Of a stretch of 38,459 nt of DNA, positions 8,035-15,763 are shown one piece after another. Numbering within the stretch: the first letter of the stretch is position 1; each line of letters begins with the position of its first letter. Where the stretch lies: the NCBI GenBank assembly GCA_017432665.1, contig JAFRIS010000009.1, positions 1-38,459 of the forward strand. Reading direction: 5' to 3'. Origin of the DNA: Bacilli bacterium. Its GTDB lineage: Bacteria; Bacillota_I; Bacilli_A; RF39; UBA660. The notes below the pieces were generated by a model that was not told the origin of the DNA, ran no database searches, and saw only the letters and a program-made list of their open reading frames with translations. Position numbers and translations under genes: made by a program.

Positions 8035-8385
8035 ATGAGAGTTAGAGATAATTTTAAGGAAAATAAAAAGGAAGAATTAAAGGATAAAATAAAAGTTACT
8101 GTTTTGGCAGTAGCAGTAGCAACAGTTCCAGCTGCTACAGTATATAAAATAGAACAAGATAAAATGGATACAATGCAAATGTATTATGAAACATTATTAG
8201 AAGAAGAAAAAGAGAATTCCTATATGAAAGGTTTTTTAGATGGTTTATTTGGAGTTGAAGACAATTTCTTTACTCCTGTAGATGCTGATATAAATGAACG
8301 TTTAATCGAAACGGGTGATTTAGTAATAGAAATGCCTGAAAAAGAAAAAACGCTAGTTTATGTTAAAAAGGATATCAAATATTAA
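8035..8385 (+). CDS. Small single-helix membrane protein, unknown
   Basis: A 116-residue protein with a basic and acidic N-terminus of about 22 residues, one Ala/Val-rich membrane helix (TVLAVAVATVPAATVY, about 23-40), then an acidic extracellular or cytosolic tail of about 75 residues. No family recognised. The start is ATG 8035 after a GGGGGA ribosome site. It has its own promoter and terminator, so it is a separate unit just after the sensor-kinase pair; a link to it is not shown. Confidence 0.75.
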   Translation: MRVRDNFKENKKEELKDKIKVTVLAVAVATVPAATVYKIEQDKMDTMQMYYETLLEEEKENSYMKGFLDGLFGVEDNFFTPVDADINERLIETGDLVIEMPEKEKTLVYVKKDIKY

Positions 8386-8399
8386 TTTGATATTTTTTT
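8372..8399 (+). terminator. Terminator after the 116-residue gene
   Basis: Stem ATATCAAAT/ATTTGATAT with ATTA loop and seven T; the stop codon lies in the loop. Confidence 0.8.
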
Positions 8400-8430
8400 A
8401 TGATATAATAATTAAGGAGGCAAGGACATA

Positions 8431-8451
8431 ATGTGTAAAAAAGAGGAATGA
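8431..8451 (+). other. Six-codon leader ORF (MCKKEE) before the Nudix gene
   Basis: The strongest ribosome site here, AAGGAGG (8414-8420), precedes ATG 8431, which opens only six codons and stops at TGA 8449-8451, five bases before the Nudix ATG. The second, weaker site (GAGGA) lies inside this mini-ORF. It may couple or modulate translation of the operon; it could also be a chance ORF. Confidence 0.4.
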
Positions 8452-8455
8452 TACT

Positions 8456-8983
8456 ATGAAAGAAATACTATATAATCCTGATAATTTAAGTAGTAAAGAT
8501 ATAGATGAAGTTATTATTAGAACTAAAGGTTTAATAATAAATAGTAATGATGAGATTACATTGGGATATGCTCATAAAACATATCAATTCCCAGGAGGAC
8601 ATTTAGAAGAAGGAGAAAAATTAGAAGACTGTTTATTAAGAGAAATAAAAGAAGAAACTGGTATAGAGATAAAAGATGCGGTTATAGAGCCTTTTATAAA
8701 GACTACATATTATACAAAAAATTATCATGATAGTGGAAAGAATAGGCAAAATGATATTTATTTTTATGTTGTTAAGACAGATGCCAAATTTGATATGGAT
8801 AAAGCTAATTTAGATGAGGGAGAAAGACATGGAGGATTTACTGCTAAGACTTTACCGTTAGAAGGAATAGAACAAGTATTAATAGAGAGTATTCCTGATA
8901 ATAAGATTAACGAAGTAATCGTAAACGAGATGTTAGAAGCACTTAAAGAGTATAAAGGGAGTATAAGTGAAAAAGAAGGTTAG
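8456..8983 (+). CDS. Nudix hydrolase
   Basis: A 175-residue Nudix-fold pyrophosphohydrolase, which cleaves nucleoside diphosphates linked to another group, using Mg. The Nudix box GX5EX7REUXEEXGU is complete: GGHLEEGEKLEDCL then LREIKEETGI (residues about 45-67). Substrate cannot be read from the sequence; being in one operon with a macrodomain protein makes an ADP-ribose derivative a reasonable guess. A TATAAT at 8404-8409 starts the operon. ATG 8456 is preceded by GAGGA; the 3' end overlaps the next gene by 17 bp, so translation is probably coupled. Confidence 0.92.
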   Translation: MKEILYNPDNLSSKDIDEVIIRTKGLIINSNDEITLGYAHKTYQFPGGHLEEGEKLEDCLLREIKEETGIEIKDAVIEPFIKTTYYTKNYHDSGKNRQNDIYFYVVKTDAKFDMDKANLDEGERHGGFTAKTLPLEGIEQVLIESIPDNKINEVIVNEMLEALKEYKGSISEKEG

Positions 8984-9704
8984 AATAATGTTAATTGCGG
9001 CAATAATATCAACAATTATTATTAAAATATTGTCTAATACTAGTAGTGTATTATATCCTAAAGCTAAAGTTACTGGTGATGGTAAAATAAAAATAGCTTG
9101 CTTAGGAGATAGTATTACTTATGGATTAGGAGTAGTAAGTAATAGAGATAATGCCTGGGTATCTTTGTTAGTTGACAGATTAGGTAATAACTATAAAACT
9201 ATTAATTATGGATTAACTGGTAGAACATTATTATCTAGTGGTGATATGCCATATATGAAAGAAAAATTAGCCAAGAGATTTTGGAATAGAAAAGAAAATA
9301 TCATAATACTTATGTTAGGTACTAATGATACAAAAGAAATTAATTGGGATTATGATAAATATAATGAAGAATATAGAGAATTACTTGATAAGATATTAGA
9401 TAAGAAGAGTGATTCAAAAATATATATTATGATTCCTCCACAAATATATATTAATAAACCTGGTAAGACAGATCCTAATCGTGATAATTTAGAGAATGGA
9501 GTAGTTCCAATAATTAGAAAGATAGAAAAAGATTATAAAGATATAGAAGTAATAGATTTATATTCTTATACATTGGATCATAAAGATTGGTTTACTGATA
9601 ATCTTCATCCTAATAAAGAAGGTAATAAGGAAATAGCCAATGAAATTAGTAGAATAATAAAGGAGACTTATAATGAAAAAAATATTAAAAGAGTATCTAA
9701 ATAA
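8967..9704 (+). CDS. SGNH/GDSL-type esterase or lipase-like hydrolase, membrane-anchored
   Basis: A 245-residue SGNH hydrolase. An N-terminal hydrophobic segment (about 5-25) suggests export with the enzyme outside the membrane. Block I is CLGDSITYG with the nucleophile Ser, block III is LGTNDT with the oxyanion Asn, and block V is DNLHPN with catalytic Asp and His. Likely substrates are acyl or acetyl esters of cell-envelope glycans or lipids, but none can be named. GTG 8967 follows AAAGGGA; an in-frame ATG at 8988 is an alternative that would shorten the signal segment. Second gene of the Nudix-macrodomain operon. Confidence 0.9.
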   Translation: MKKKVRIMLIAAIISTIIIKILSNTSSVLYPKAKVTGDGKIKIACLGDSITYGLGVVSNRDNAWVSLLVDRLGNNYKTINYGLTGRTLLSSGDMPYMKEKLAKRFWNRKENIIILMLGTNDTKEINWDYDKYNEEYRELLDKILDKKSDSKIYIMIPPQIYINKPGKTDPNRDNLENGVVPIIRKIEKDYKDIEVIDLYSYTLDHKDWFTDNLHPNKEGNKEIANEISRIIKETYNEKNIKRVSK

Positions 9705-10317
9705 AGATATAAAATTAAACAGAAAAGAACTAATAAGTGTTATATGTATGATAATAGTATTTTCAGGAGTATTCGGTTGGTTATATGAGTTCTTATTTTA
9801 CTATTTAAATAGTGGTTTTAAGACTTTTTATATGAGGGGTGGTAATTTCCTTCCGTGGATTAACATTTACGCATATGGGGCGTTTTTAATACTATTATTG
9901 GCATATAAAAGAAGAAAACATCCAGTACAAGTGTTTTTAATTAGTATGATATCTACAGGCATATTAGAATATATTTCGGGATATATATTATATGGTAAAT
10001 TACATTGGATAAGATGTTGGGATTATAATCAAGAGATATTAAACTTCGGTAATATCCATGGTTATGTATGTTTAAGAAGTATATTAGTATTTGGTTTATC
10101 TGGATTATTATTAGTATATTTTATACTTCCATTATTTATGAAATTTGTTAAAGGTAATAAGAATATAGATGTTATATTTATAGTAAGTGTAATAGTATGT
10201 AGTATATTCTTAATAGATGAAATATATAATTTAATATTCCCTTCATTATTTGGATTTCCAAAAGCTACTGAAATTTATAAAGGTTTAGGTTTAAAATATA
10301 TATATTTCAAGTATTAA
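9673..10317 (+). CDS. CmpB-type (putative ABC-transporter type IV) membrane protein
   Basis: A 214-residue integral membrane protein with five to six helices. The pattern FGWLYEF near the start, a W-P-I-Y-like segment (LPWINIYAYG), LEYISGY and the signature CWDYNQEILNFGNIHGYVCL (about 113-132) match the ABC_trans_CmpB family, whose name is historical and whose molecular role is not settled. Start ATG 9673 follows AGGAGAC and lies within the end of the SGNH gene (32-bp overlap), so it is translated with it. Its presence between an exported hydrolase and a macrodomain gene does not reveal a job. Confidence 0.82.
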   Translation: MKKILKEYLNKDIKLNRKELISVICMIIVFSGVFGWLYEFLFYYLNSGFKTFYMRGGNFLPWINIYAYGAFLILLLAYKRRKHPVQVFLISMISTGILEYISGYILYGKLHWIRCWDYNQEILNFGNIHGYVCLRSILVFGLSGLLLVYFILPLFMKFVKGNKNIDVIFIVSVIVCSIFLIDEIYNLIFPSLFGFPKATEIYKGLGLKYIYFKY

Positions 10318-10329
10318 AGGAGAAGTATT

Positions 10330-10473
10330 ATGAATGATAAAGATTTAGAGGAATTAATGGGATTTTTAATAACAACTGGTCAAGTAGATGAAAATTTTGG
10401 TTTAAAAGAAAAACAAGATGATGACGATGATAAAGAAGATGAAGAAGAGAATAATAAAGGAAGACGTAGATGA
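10330..10473 (+). CDS. 47-residue acidic protein
   Basis: A small gene preceded by AAAGGAGAAG with ATG at 10330 and ending in TGA 10471-10473. The product begins MNDKDLEELMGFL, becomes a run of Asp, Glu and Lys, and ends GRRR. Its stop overlaps the macrodomain start as ATGA, a classic coupled junction, which together with the good ribosome site supports it as a real gene. No family recognised; no membrane segment. Confidence 0.7.
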   Translation: MNDKDLEELMGFLITTGQVDENFGLKEKQDDDDDKEDEEENNKGRRR

Positions 10474-10991
10474 GTAGTATAAAAATAATACAAGGTTCTT
10501 GTGTTGACCAAGAAGTAGATGCAATTGTAAATGCTTCTAATCAGTATTTAGCCTCTGGTTCTGGCGTTTGTGGAGAAATATTTAGAAGAGCAGGGTATAG
10601 AGAACTGACTGAAGCTTGCGATAAAATAAAAAGTCCTGTTAATGATGGAGATGCAGTAATAACGGAATCTTTTAACATAGATAATTGTAAGCATATAATT
10701 CATGCAGTAGGGCCTAATTTTAATAGAACACCTGATGCCTATGATAAATTATTTGATGCTTACTATAATTCATTACAAATATTAAAAAATAATAATCTTC
10801 ATAGTATAGCTTTTCCATTAATAAGTTCAGGTATATTTGGAGGTAATTTACCTAATCCAGCTAAAGTATCTGCAGAACAATGTTTAAAAGCCTATAATAG
10901 ATTTATAGAAGATAATAAAGATTATGATATAAATGTATTGTTGTGTGCATATTCACAAAATGAGTATGAAGAAATAAAGGAAATTATTTAA
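10470..10991 (+). CDS. Macrodomain protein (ADP-ribose binding/hydrolysing)
   Basis: A 173-residue single macrodomain. Typical elements are DAIVNASNQYL (adenine and ribose contacts), GSGVCGEIFRRAG, HAVGPNF and the diphosphate loop LISSGIFGG. Such proteins bind ADP-ribose, O-acetyl-ADP-ribose or ADP-ribosylated targets, and some remove the modification. The Asn in VNAS and the GVCG segment, used for catalysis in MacroD-type enzymes, are present, so hydrolase activity is plausible. Last gene of the operon that starts with a Nudix hydrolase, which could act on the released ADP-ribose; this link is inferred. Confidence 0.93.
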   Translation: MSSIKIIQGSCVDQEVDAIVNASNQYLASGSGVCGEIFRRAGYRELTEACDKIKSPVNDGDAVITESFNIDNCKHIIHAVGPNFNRTPDAYDKLFDAYYNSLQILKNNNLHSIAFPLISSGIFGGNLPNPAKVSAEQCLKAYNRFIEDNKDYDINVLLCAYSQNEYEEIKEII

Positions 10992-11004
10992 ATGAAAAAG
11001 AAGT

Positions 11005-11032
11005 AAAAAAAAAGAGATTTAATCTCTTTTTT
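11005..11032. terminator. Bidirectional terminator between convergent genes
   Basis: Hairpin AAAGAGATT/AATCTCTTT flanked by A-run and T-run between the macrodomain gene and the TMEM43-like gene on the other strand. Confidence 0.8.
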
Positions 11033-12158
11033 ATTGTTGTGTATTTTCTTCTTGTACTGGTTGTTCTTGCTGTACTGGTGTATCTGTAGGCTTTTTTGAT
11101 TTCTTTCCTCTCATTATTAAGAATACTATTAATACAGCAGCTCCTACTAATAAAGATATACCAAGTACTGGTCTCCATCTAACCCAAGCAATAGCTATGA
11201 CAACAAAACTTAGCGCTAGACCTAATAGCATTGATACTAATCCAACAGCAGCGCCTACTAGACTTCCTAGTAGTGGTACATAACTTGTAATAGCACTTAT
11301 TGGTTTTAGGATAGCTCCTATACCACCGATGATTAAGATAGTTCCTAAGAATCTTAATAACCATTTAATAAAGTTATTTTCTTTCTTAATGACATTAATC
11401 ATATCATGTCCAGAATGAGAACCATCCATAACTCTATTAACATTCTTACCTGCAGATGATACAAAGTCTACAAAACTATTTCCACTTTGTACAGCTAGAA
11501 CACTTAATTCACTTGAATCATTATAAGCAAATGAGATTCTAACATCTCCAATTGATGGACTATCTAGGTTTTTAGATGTAGTTAGATATTTACTAGAAGC
11601 AGTTAAATTTAATTTATTTGCTGTTTCTAAATCAAAGTTAGTATAATCTGCTTTAGTACTTAGAGTTGAAATTTGTTCATCTGTTAAAGAGAAAGCTCCA
11701 ACACTAACATCTTTTGAAGTATATACTTGATCTTCATATGGCTTTGTTTTTGGGTTTACTTTGTTTTTATCATGGAAATTACCTGAATCAATTATATCTG
11801 TATCCCATACTTTCTTATAACTATAAGTAGTATGGCCATCTTCATCAGTATCACTATCTTCATCCCATTGATATACTTCGACAACTCTTTTCATAATTGG
11901 TGTTTGTACTTTTACATTGAATGTTTCGTCAAACATTTCTTCTTCATTAATTACTTTACCATGGGTTGCGACTAGTTTTCCTTCATTAGCAGAATCAACT
12001 TTATCGCTTGGAACATCAACTACAATTTTATCCATTTCAGCAGTTGTCTTAATATTTCTGACATTGTTTCCTTCGTTCCACCATAGTAAAACAATTCCAA
12101 TTAGAATAAATACAAATCCACCTAAAATCCCCTTAAATGCATTTCCGACTCTTTTCAT
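11031..12158 (-). CDS. TMEM43-family membrane protein
   Basis: A 375-residue membrane protein resembling the TMEM43 (LUMA) family. An N-terminal helix GFVFILIGIVLLWWNEGN carries the typical WWNE, followed by a long hydrophilic domain (about 40-265) that should face outside or lie in an envelope compartment, then three to four closely spaced membrane helices (about 268-350) and a short Gln/Glu/Pro-rich tail. Bacterial members have no agreed function; eukaryotic TMEM43 is an inner nuclear membrane/ER protein. ATG 12158 follows TAAGGAGG. It lies downstream of the surface-protein gene in the same direction, but a terminator separates them. Confidence 0.85.
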   Translation of the reverse strand: MKRVGNAFKGILGGFVFILIGIVLLWWNEGNNVRNIKTTAEMDKIVVDVPSDKVDSANEGKLVATHGKVINEEEMFDETFNVKVQTPIMKRVVEVYQWDEDSDTDEDGHTTYSYKKVWDTDIIDSGNFHDKNKVNPKTKPYEDQVYTSKDVSVGAFSLTDEQISTLSTKADYTNFDLETANKLNLTASSKYLTTSKNLDSPSIGDVRISFAYNDSSELSVLAVQSGNSFVDFVSSAGKNVNRVMDGSHSGHDMINVIKKENNFIKWLLRFLGTILIIGGIGAILKPISAITSYVPLLGSLVGAAVGLVSMLLGLALSFVVIAIAWVRWRPVLGISLLVGAAVLIVFLIMRGKKSKKPTDTPVQQEQPVQEENTQQ

Positions 12159-12195
12159 AATACCTCCTTAAAATAATTATATAGTAAATGTTATT

Positions 12196-12223
12196 AAAAA
12201 AAAAGAATCAAAACGATTCTTTT
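12196..12223 (-). terminator. Terminator of the surface-protein gene
   Basis: On the minus strand AAAAGAATC/GATTCTTTT with a 5-nt loop and a long T-run directly after the surface-protein stop codon. Confidence 0.8.
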
Positions 12224-14004
12224 TATTTTATTTTTTCTTTTTCTTTTCTTCTACCAAGTGATAAACCTATTAAAGATAATGATGAAACTAATCCAGTCAT
12301 TGCTGGGATTAAAAGATTTTCTTCATCACCAGTTTGAGGTGAAGTAGATGCTTTTATAGTAGTTTCATGATTAACAGGTTTTGTAGGAACATCTGGTTTT
12401 TCAGGTACAACTGGTGGTTCATCAGGTGTTACTGGTGGTTCAGATTCTTTTACATTAACTAAATCTAAATCTATAGCATAATTTTCATCATATGGATTAA
12501 ACCAAGTTATACCTAATAAGTTTTGGTATGCACCATTATCAAAATCATAGCTTGAAGTATCTGTTGCTTGATTTGGAGTTGAATAAATATATAAATGCAT
12601 ATCTTCTGGATGATGATCCATATCACTAACTAAATATTGATATAACTCATAATATCTAGCAATTTTTGTTCTTACTTCTTCATTATTTTTAGCACCATGA
12701 CCAGAGCTCCAATGTCTAGCCAAGTTACCAAAGGCATCTCCTTCACCAATAACTGTAGTGAAGATATCAGTACCTAATGGAGCATTAGGATTATAAACGA
12801 AGCTTCTATACCAAGGATATAGATACCATACAAATCTACCATCTTCAGTTTCATAATAATCATATTTATCATATCCAGTTGGTACACTATTTATGCCAAT
12901 TCTTTGTACTCTTGTTAGGCCAGCATTTGTATAATTTTTAAGTGCTGACTCAGTTATATATCTAATTTCTGCAGGTGTTAAATCATCAAATAATTCAACA
13001 GCAAGTTGACGGTGATAAATAATATCTAATATTTTGTCATATAATTGTTGATCATTTAAACTTTGATCTGACACATCGATCTTATTAGTATTTTGATGTG
13101 AATCAGTATAAACAGTTTGTCGCATGAAGTTTCTAATATCTTCTGAACCTAATACCATTCCATCATAAATAGAATTTTCATCTGGTGTTTCCCAGTCTTG
13201 ATTTATACAGTAAACTTCACTCTTTTGAGATTCCATTTCTATATAATACAATGGAGTACCACCATAATGTTCACATGGTGTTTCTGAGAAATCTACACCA
13301 GCATTTAAATCTTTTACTTCTACTTTAATAGTAAATGGTTTGTCAGCAGCTTTGATATATCCATTTGGAGCTGCTACTTCATGTAAAACATAATCACCTT
13401 CAGGAAGCATAGATATATGATCAGTTCCATCAGAAACCCATTCATCAACCACGTTTCCTTCGCTATCAAGTATTTGTAAAAGTGATCCGGCTAAAGGTAT
13501 ACCATCTTCATCCAATTTAGAAGTTGTTGTTTGTACTTTATGAACTTCATGTTGTTGTGAAGTAGTAGCCTCTATAGTTTGTTCATTTCCACCGGTAAGT
13601 GATGGTGCTGTTTTACCAGCAGACTTAGCTGTATTTTCTACTTCTTCAGCTTCTTCCTTAGTTTTCTCTTGTACTTCTTCTTTAGTTTCTTCTTTAACTA
13701 CTTCTTCAGCTTCTTCTTTAGTTTCCTCTTGTTTTACTTCTTCTTGCTTAACATCTTCTTTAGTTTCCTCTTGTTTTACTTCTTCTTGCTTAACTTCTTC
13801 TTTAGTTTCTTCTTGTTTTGCTTCTTCTTGCTTAACTTCTTCGGTTTTCACTTCTTCATCTATTACTTCTTCAACTGTAACTTCTTCGTTTAACTCTTCA
13901 TCAGCTGCAAATACTGGTTGAGCTAATACTAAACCTGATGAACTAGTTAGAGCTACTGATAAAGCAACAGATGCAGCATTAATTTTTAGCTTTTTGAAAT
14001 CCAC
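12223..14004 (-). CDS. Sortase-anchored surface protein with SpaA-like and thioester-like domains
   Basis: A 593-residue cell-wall protein. Signal peptide residues 1-33 end VFAAD; residues 35-125 are Glu/Lys/Val/Gln repeats; about 150-240 is a prealbumin/SpaA-type domain (LDEDGIPLAGSLLQI, PEGDYVLHEVAAPNGY); about 245-515 resembles an adhesin thioester domain with YCIN (Cys266) and QNLLGITWF. The usual thioester Gln motif TQxAIW seems to be ITESALKNYT (Glu352), so the thioester may not form. The C-terminus has SPQTGD, a hydrophobic helix and a basic tail: a sortase signal with Ser in place of Leu. GTG 14004 follows AAAGGGAGG. Monocistronic, with its own strong promoter. Confidence 0.88.
   Translation of the reverse strand: MDFKKLKINAASVALSVALTSSSGLVLAQPVFAADEELNEEVTVEEVIDEEVKTEEVKQEEAKQEETKEEVKQEEVKQEETKEDVKQEEVKQEETKEEAEEVVKEETKEEVQEKTKEEAEEVENTAKSAGKTAPSLTGGNEQTIEATTSQQHEVHKVQTTTSKLDEDGIPLAGSLLQILDSEGNVVDEWVSDGTDHISMLPEGDYVLHEVAAPNGYIKAADKPFTIKVEVKDLNAGVDFSETPCEHYGGTPLYYIEMESQKSEVYCINQDWETPDENSIYDGMVLGSEDIRNFMRQTVYTDSHQNTNKIDVSDQSLNDQQLYDKILDIIYHRQLAVELFDDLTPAEIRYITESALKNYTNAGLTRVQRIGINSVPTGYDKYDYYETEDGRFVWYLYPWYRSFVYNPNAPLGTDIFTTVIGEGDAFGNLARHWSSGHGAKNNEEVRTKIARYYELYQYLVSDMDHHPEDMHLYIYSTPNQATDTSSYDFDNGAYQNLLGITWFNPYDENYAIDLDLVNVKESEPPVTPDEPPVVPEKPDVPTKPVNHETTIKASTSPQTGDEENLLIPAMTGLVSSLSLIGLSLGRRKEKEKIK
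13640..13900 (-). repeat. E/K/V/Q codon repeat of the surface protein
   Basis: Imperfect units of 10-11 residues such as VKQEEVKQEETKEE are coded in tandem just after the signal peptide. They form a long charged helical spacer. The style is like the tail repeat of the sensor gene at 5461-6060 but the unit is different. Confidence 0.8.
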
Positions 14005-14046
14005 AATAAAACCTCCCTTTCACAAAAAATTTCTTTACTCTTAAGT

Positions 14047-14075
14047 ATTCTAAAGTAAAAGGCTTTATTTGTCAA
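14047..14075 (-). promoter_or_regulatory. Promoter of the surface-protein gene
   Basis: Minus strand TTGACA (14070-14075), 17 bp, TAGAAT (14047-14052); start near 14040, giving a short leader to GTG 14004. Confidence 0.75.
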
Positions 14076-14094
14076 TTTTTTGTGAATAAGAAGT

Positions 14095-14976
14095 TCATTT
14101 TTTTAATAATTCTAAAAAATTTTTAATAATAGTATTATTCAAACGATTAGATTCAATTAAACATACTAAATTTTTGTCAGGCAAGGTAAAATTCGTTTTT
14201 AATTCAAATAGTTCTTTACTATCTAATTTATTTTGTACATATTCTCTTACTACTAGACCAACACCTAATCCTCCTCGAGCACAATCTTCTATTATTAAGT
14301 CGTTTCCTATTTCCATTTGTGGATTAATAACTATACCATTTGTAGCACAAAACTTATTAAAGTTTTTTCTGTTACTCGCATCAAATGGTAATAATATTAA
14401 TGGTAAATTTCTTAAATCTTTTTTATTAATAATTTTGTCTTTATATTCACTATCTTTATTAACTACTAAAATATCGTGTAGCTTTTTTACATTAATAATA
14501 TTAAAATTGTCTGGAACATCATTAGGTAGATGAGTAAATACTATATCAACTAATCCTACTTGTGCTCTTTTAATTAATTCTGGTGTTACTACTGTATGAA
14601 CAATAACGTTTATATTTGGATATTTCTCATGAAATTTTTTAATATAGGGCATTAAGAATCTTTGCATAATAGTATTACCCGCTCCTATATTAATAGTTCC
14701 ATATTCCATATTATTTAAACTAGTTAAATCTTCTTCAGCAGAAGTAATTAGCTCCATAGCTCTTTTTATTTTATTATATAGTAATTCCCCGGCATTATTT
14801 AGAGATACTCCGTGTTTATTTCTGTTTAGTAGAGTAGTATTTAAATCTCTTTCTAATACTTTAATTGCTTTAGATACTGCTGGCTGACTTATCATCAACT
14901 CATTCGCAGCTCCTGTGATACTTTGATTTTTTGCTACATAATAAAATGTTTTATATAATTCTAAATTTGTTTTCAT
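14095..14976 (-). CDS. LysR-type transcriptional regulator
   Basis: A 293-residue LysR family regulator. The winged helix-turn-helix spans residues about 4-62 (LYKTFYYVAKNQSITGAANELMIS, QPAVSKAIKVLE), followed by the linker helix and a periplasmic-binding-like effector domain (about 90-293) with IGAGNTI at its start and GGLGVGL near the second lobe. Ligand unknown. It is divergent from the gene at 15112, with a perfect palindrome just upstream of its ATG, so it probably controls itself and the divergent gene. Its ribosome site is an unusual run of seven G. Confidence 0.95.
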   Translation of the reverse strand: MKTNLELYKTFYYVAKNQSITGAANELMISQPAVSKAIKVLERDLNTTLLNRNKHGVSLNNAGELLYNKIKRAMELITSAEEDLTSLNNMEYGTINIGAGNTIMQRFLMPYIKKFHEKYPNINVIVHTVVTPELIKRAQVGLVDIVFTHLPNDVPDNFNIINVKKLHDILVVNKDSEYKDKIINKKDLRNLPLILLPFDASNRKNFNKFCATNGIVINPQMEIGNDLIIEDCARGGLGVGLVVREYVQNKLDSKELFELKTNFTLPDKNLVCLIESNRLNNTIIKNFLELLKK

Positions 14977-14990
14977 AATAACCCCCCCTT

Positions 14991-15009
14991 ATATAACCAC
15001 TGGTTATAT
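14991..15009. promoter_or_regulatory. LysR operator palindrome
   Basis: ATATAACCA-C-TGGTTATAT, a perfect 9-1-9 inverted repeat that contains the LysR T-N11-A core TAACCACTGGTTA. It lies about 15 bp upstream of the LysR ATG and 22 bp upstream of the -35 of the divergent promoter. Confidence 0.8.
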
Positions 15010-15030
15010 GTGCCATGAAAAAAAAGTATT

Positions 15031-15058
15031 TTGATTATATCACATTTTCCTTTATAAT
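15031..15058 (+). promoter_or_regulatory. Promoter of the 194-residue gene
   Basis: TTGATT (15031-15036), 16 bp, TATAAT (15053-15058), divergent from lysR and close to the palindrome. Confidence 0.65.
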
Positions 15059-15111
15059 ACAAATCTAAGTTTGAGAGGCCTATCAGACTAAACTATAAAG
15101 GAGGGTTAGAG

Positions 15112-15696
15112 TTGAGTAAAAGATTATTAGATAATTTACAAGAAATGAAAGACAATCAAGGTTTTAATTATGTAAGTTTTTTCAATAATGGTATCACACG
15201 TAAAGATGATTATAATCTTGAAAAAGATATTAGATGGGCTGATTATAGCGATAGCTATTATGGTGTCACATCTACTTTATGTTCAGCTATTGAGAAAAGT
15301 ATAGATGGTAATGACTTTGATACTGTTAACATGGAAGTAATGCTTGGATTAATTTATGAAACTAGTGAACTTGATGAAAATGGACAAATCACTGCTAAAT
15401 CTAAACCAGTTAAAAATGTAGTTCGTTACTATACTGGTCCTATCACTTGCTTATTAGATGGTGAAAAAGCTAATGATTATGATTATGATAGAAACATCTA
15501 TCATTCTCAAGGTGTCCTTAAATATAACAAATTTATTTCAGGTTCTAAAGAAGAAGGTTTTATAGTAGATGCTCCTCGTTCTTTTGAACAATTTAAAAGA
15601 GCTATTCTTTCCGGTGAACCATTTGATATAAACGTAAGTGCTAAGTTTAAGACAAAAGAAAAATCTGATGTTAAGCAATTTGTAAAACAAAAGTAA
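15112..15696 (+). CDS. Unknown protein, likely LysR target
   Basis: A 194-residue soluble protein with no signal, membrane helix or recognised domain. It contains many Tyr and Asp residues (for example YSDSYYGVT, NDYDYDRNIY) and a C-terminal basic tail. The start is TTG 15112 after AAAGGAGGG. It is divergently placed from the LysR gene with the operator between them, so regulation by that protein is likely. It has a terminator before the ADA-like gene, so the two are separate transcripts. I cannot assign a function. Confidence 0.75.
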   Translation: MSKRLLDNLQEMKDNQGFNYVSFFNNGITRKDDYNLEKDIRWADYSDSYYGVTSTLCSAIEKSIDGNDFDTVNMEVMLGLIYETSELDENGQITAKSKPVKNVVRYYTGPITCLLDGEKANDYDYDRNIYHSQGVLKYNKFISGSKEEGFIVDAPRSFEQFKRAILSGEPFDINVSAKFKTKEKSDVKQFVKQK

Positions 15697-15700
15697 ACAT

Positions 15701-15732
15701 AAAAAGGCAATTTCTAGCAAATTGCTTTTTTT
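15701..15732 (+). terminator. Terminator after the 194-residue gene
   Basis: Stem GCAATTT/AAATTGC with CTAGC loop, flanked by A-run and T-run. The -10 TATAAT of the next gene follows at 15737-15742. Confidence 0.8.
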
Positions 15733-15763
15733 ATGTTATAATTTATTATAGAGGGTGATGTAT

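Noticed and set aside
13669-13893. Phe-rich plus-strand ORF
   Set aside because: It is the antisense of the E/K repeat of the surface protein; it has no ribosome site and its composition is only a reflection.
15062-15100. PreQ1-like riboswitch before the 194-residue gene
   Set aside because: An AGAGG start is present, but the pairing CCUCU partner and A-rich tail needed for the PreQ1-I fold are missing.
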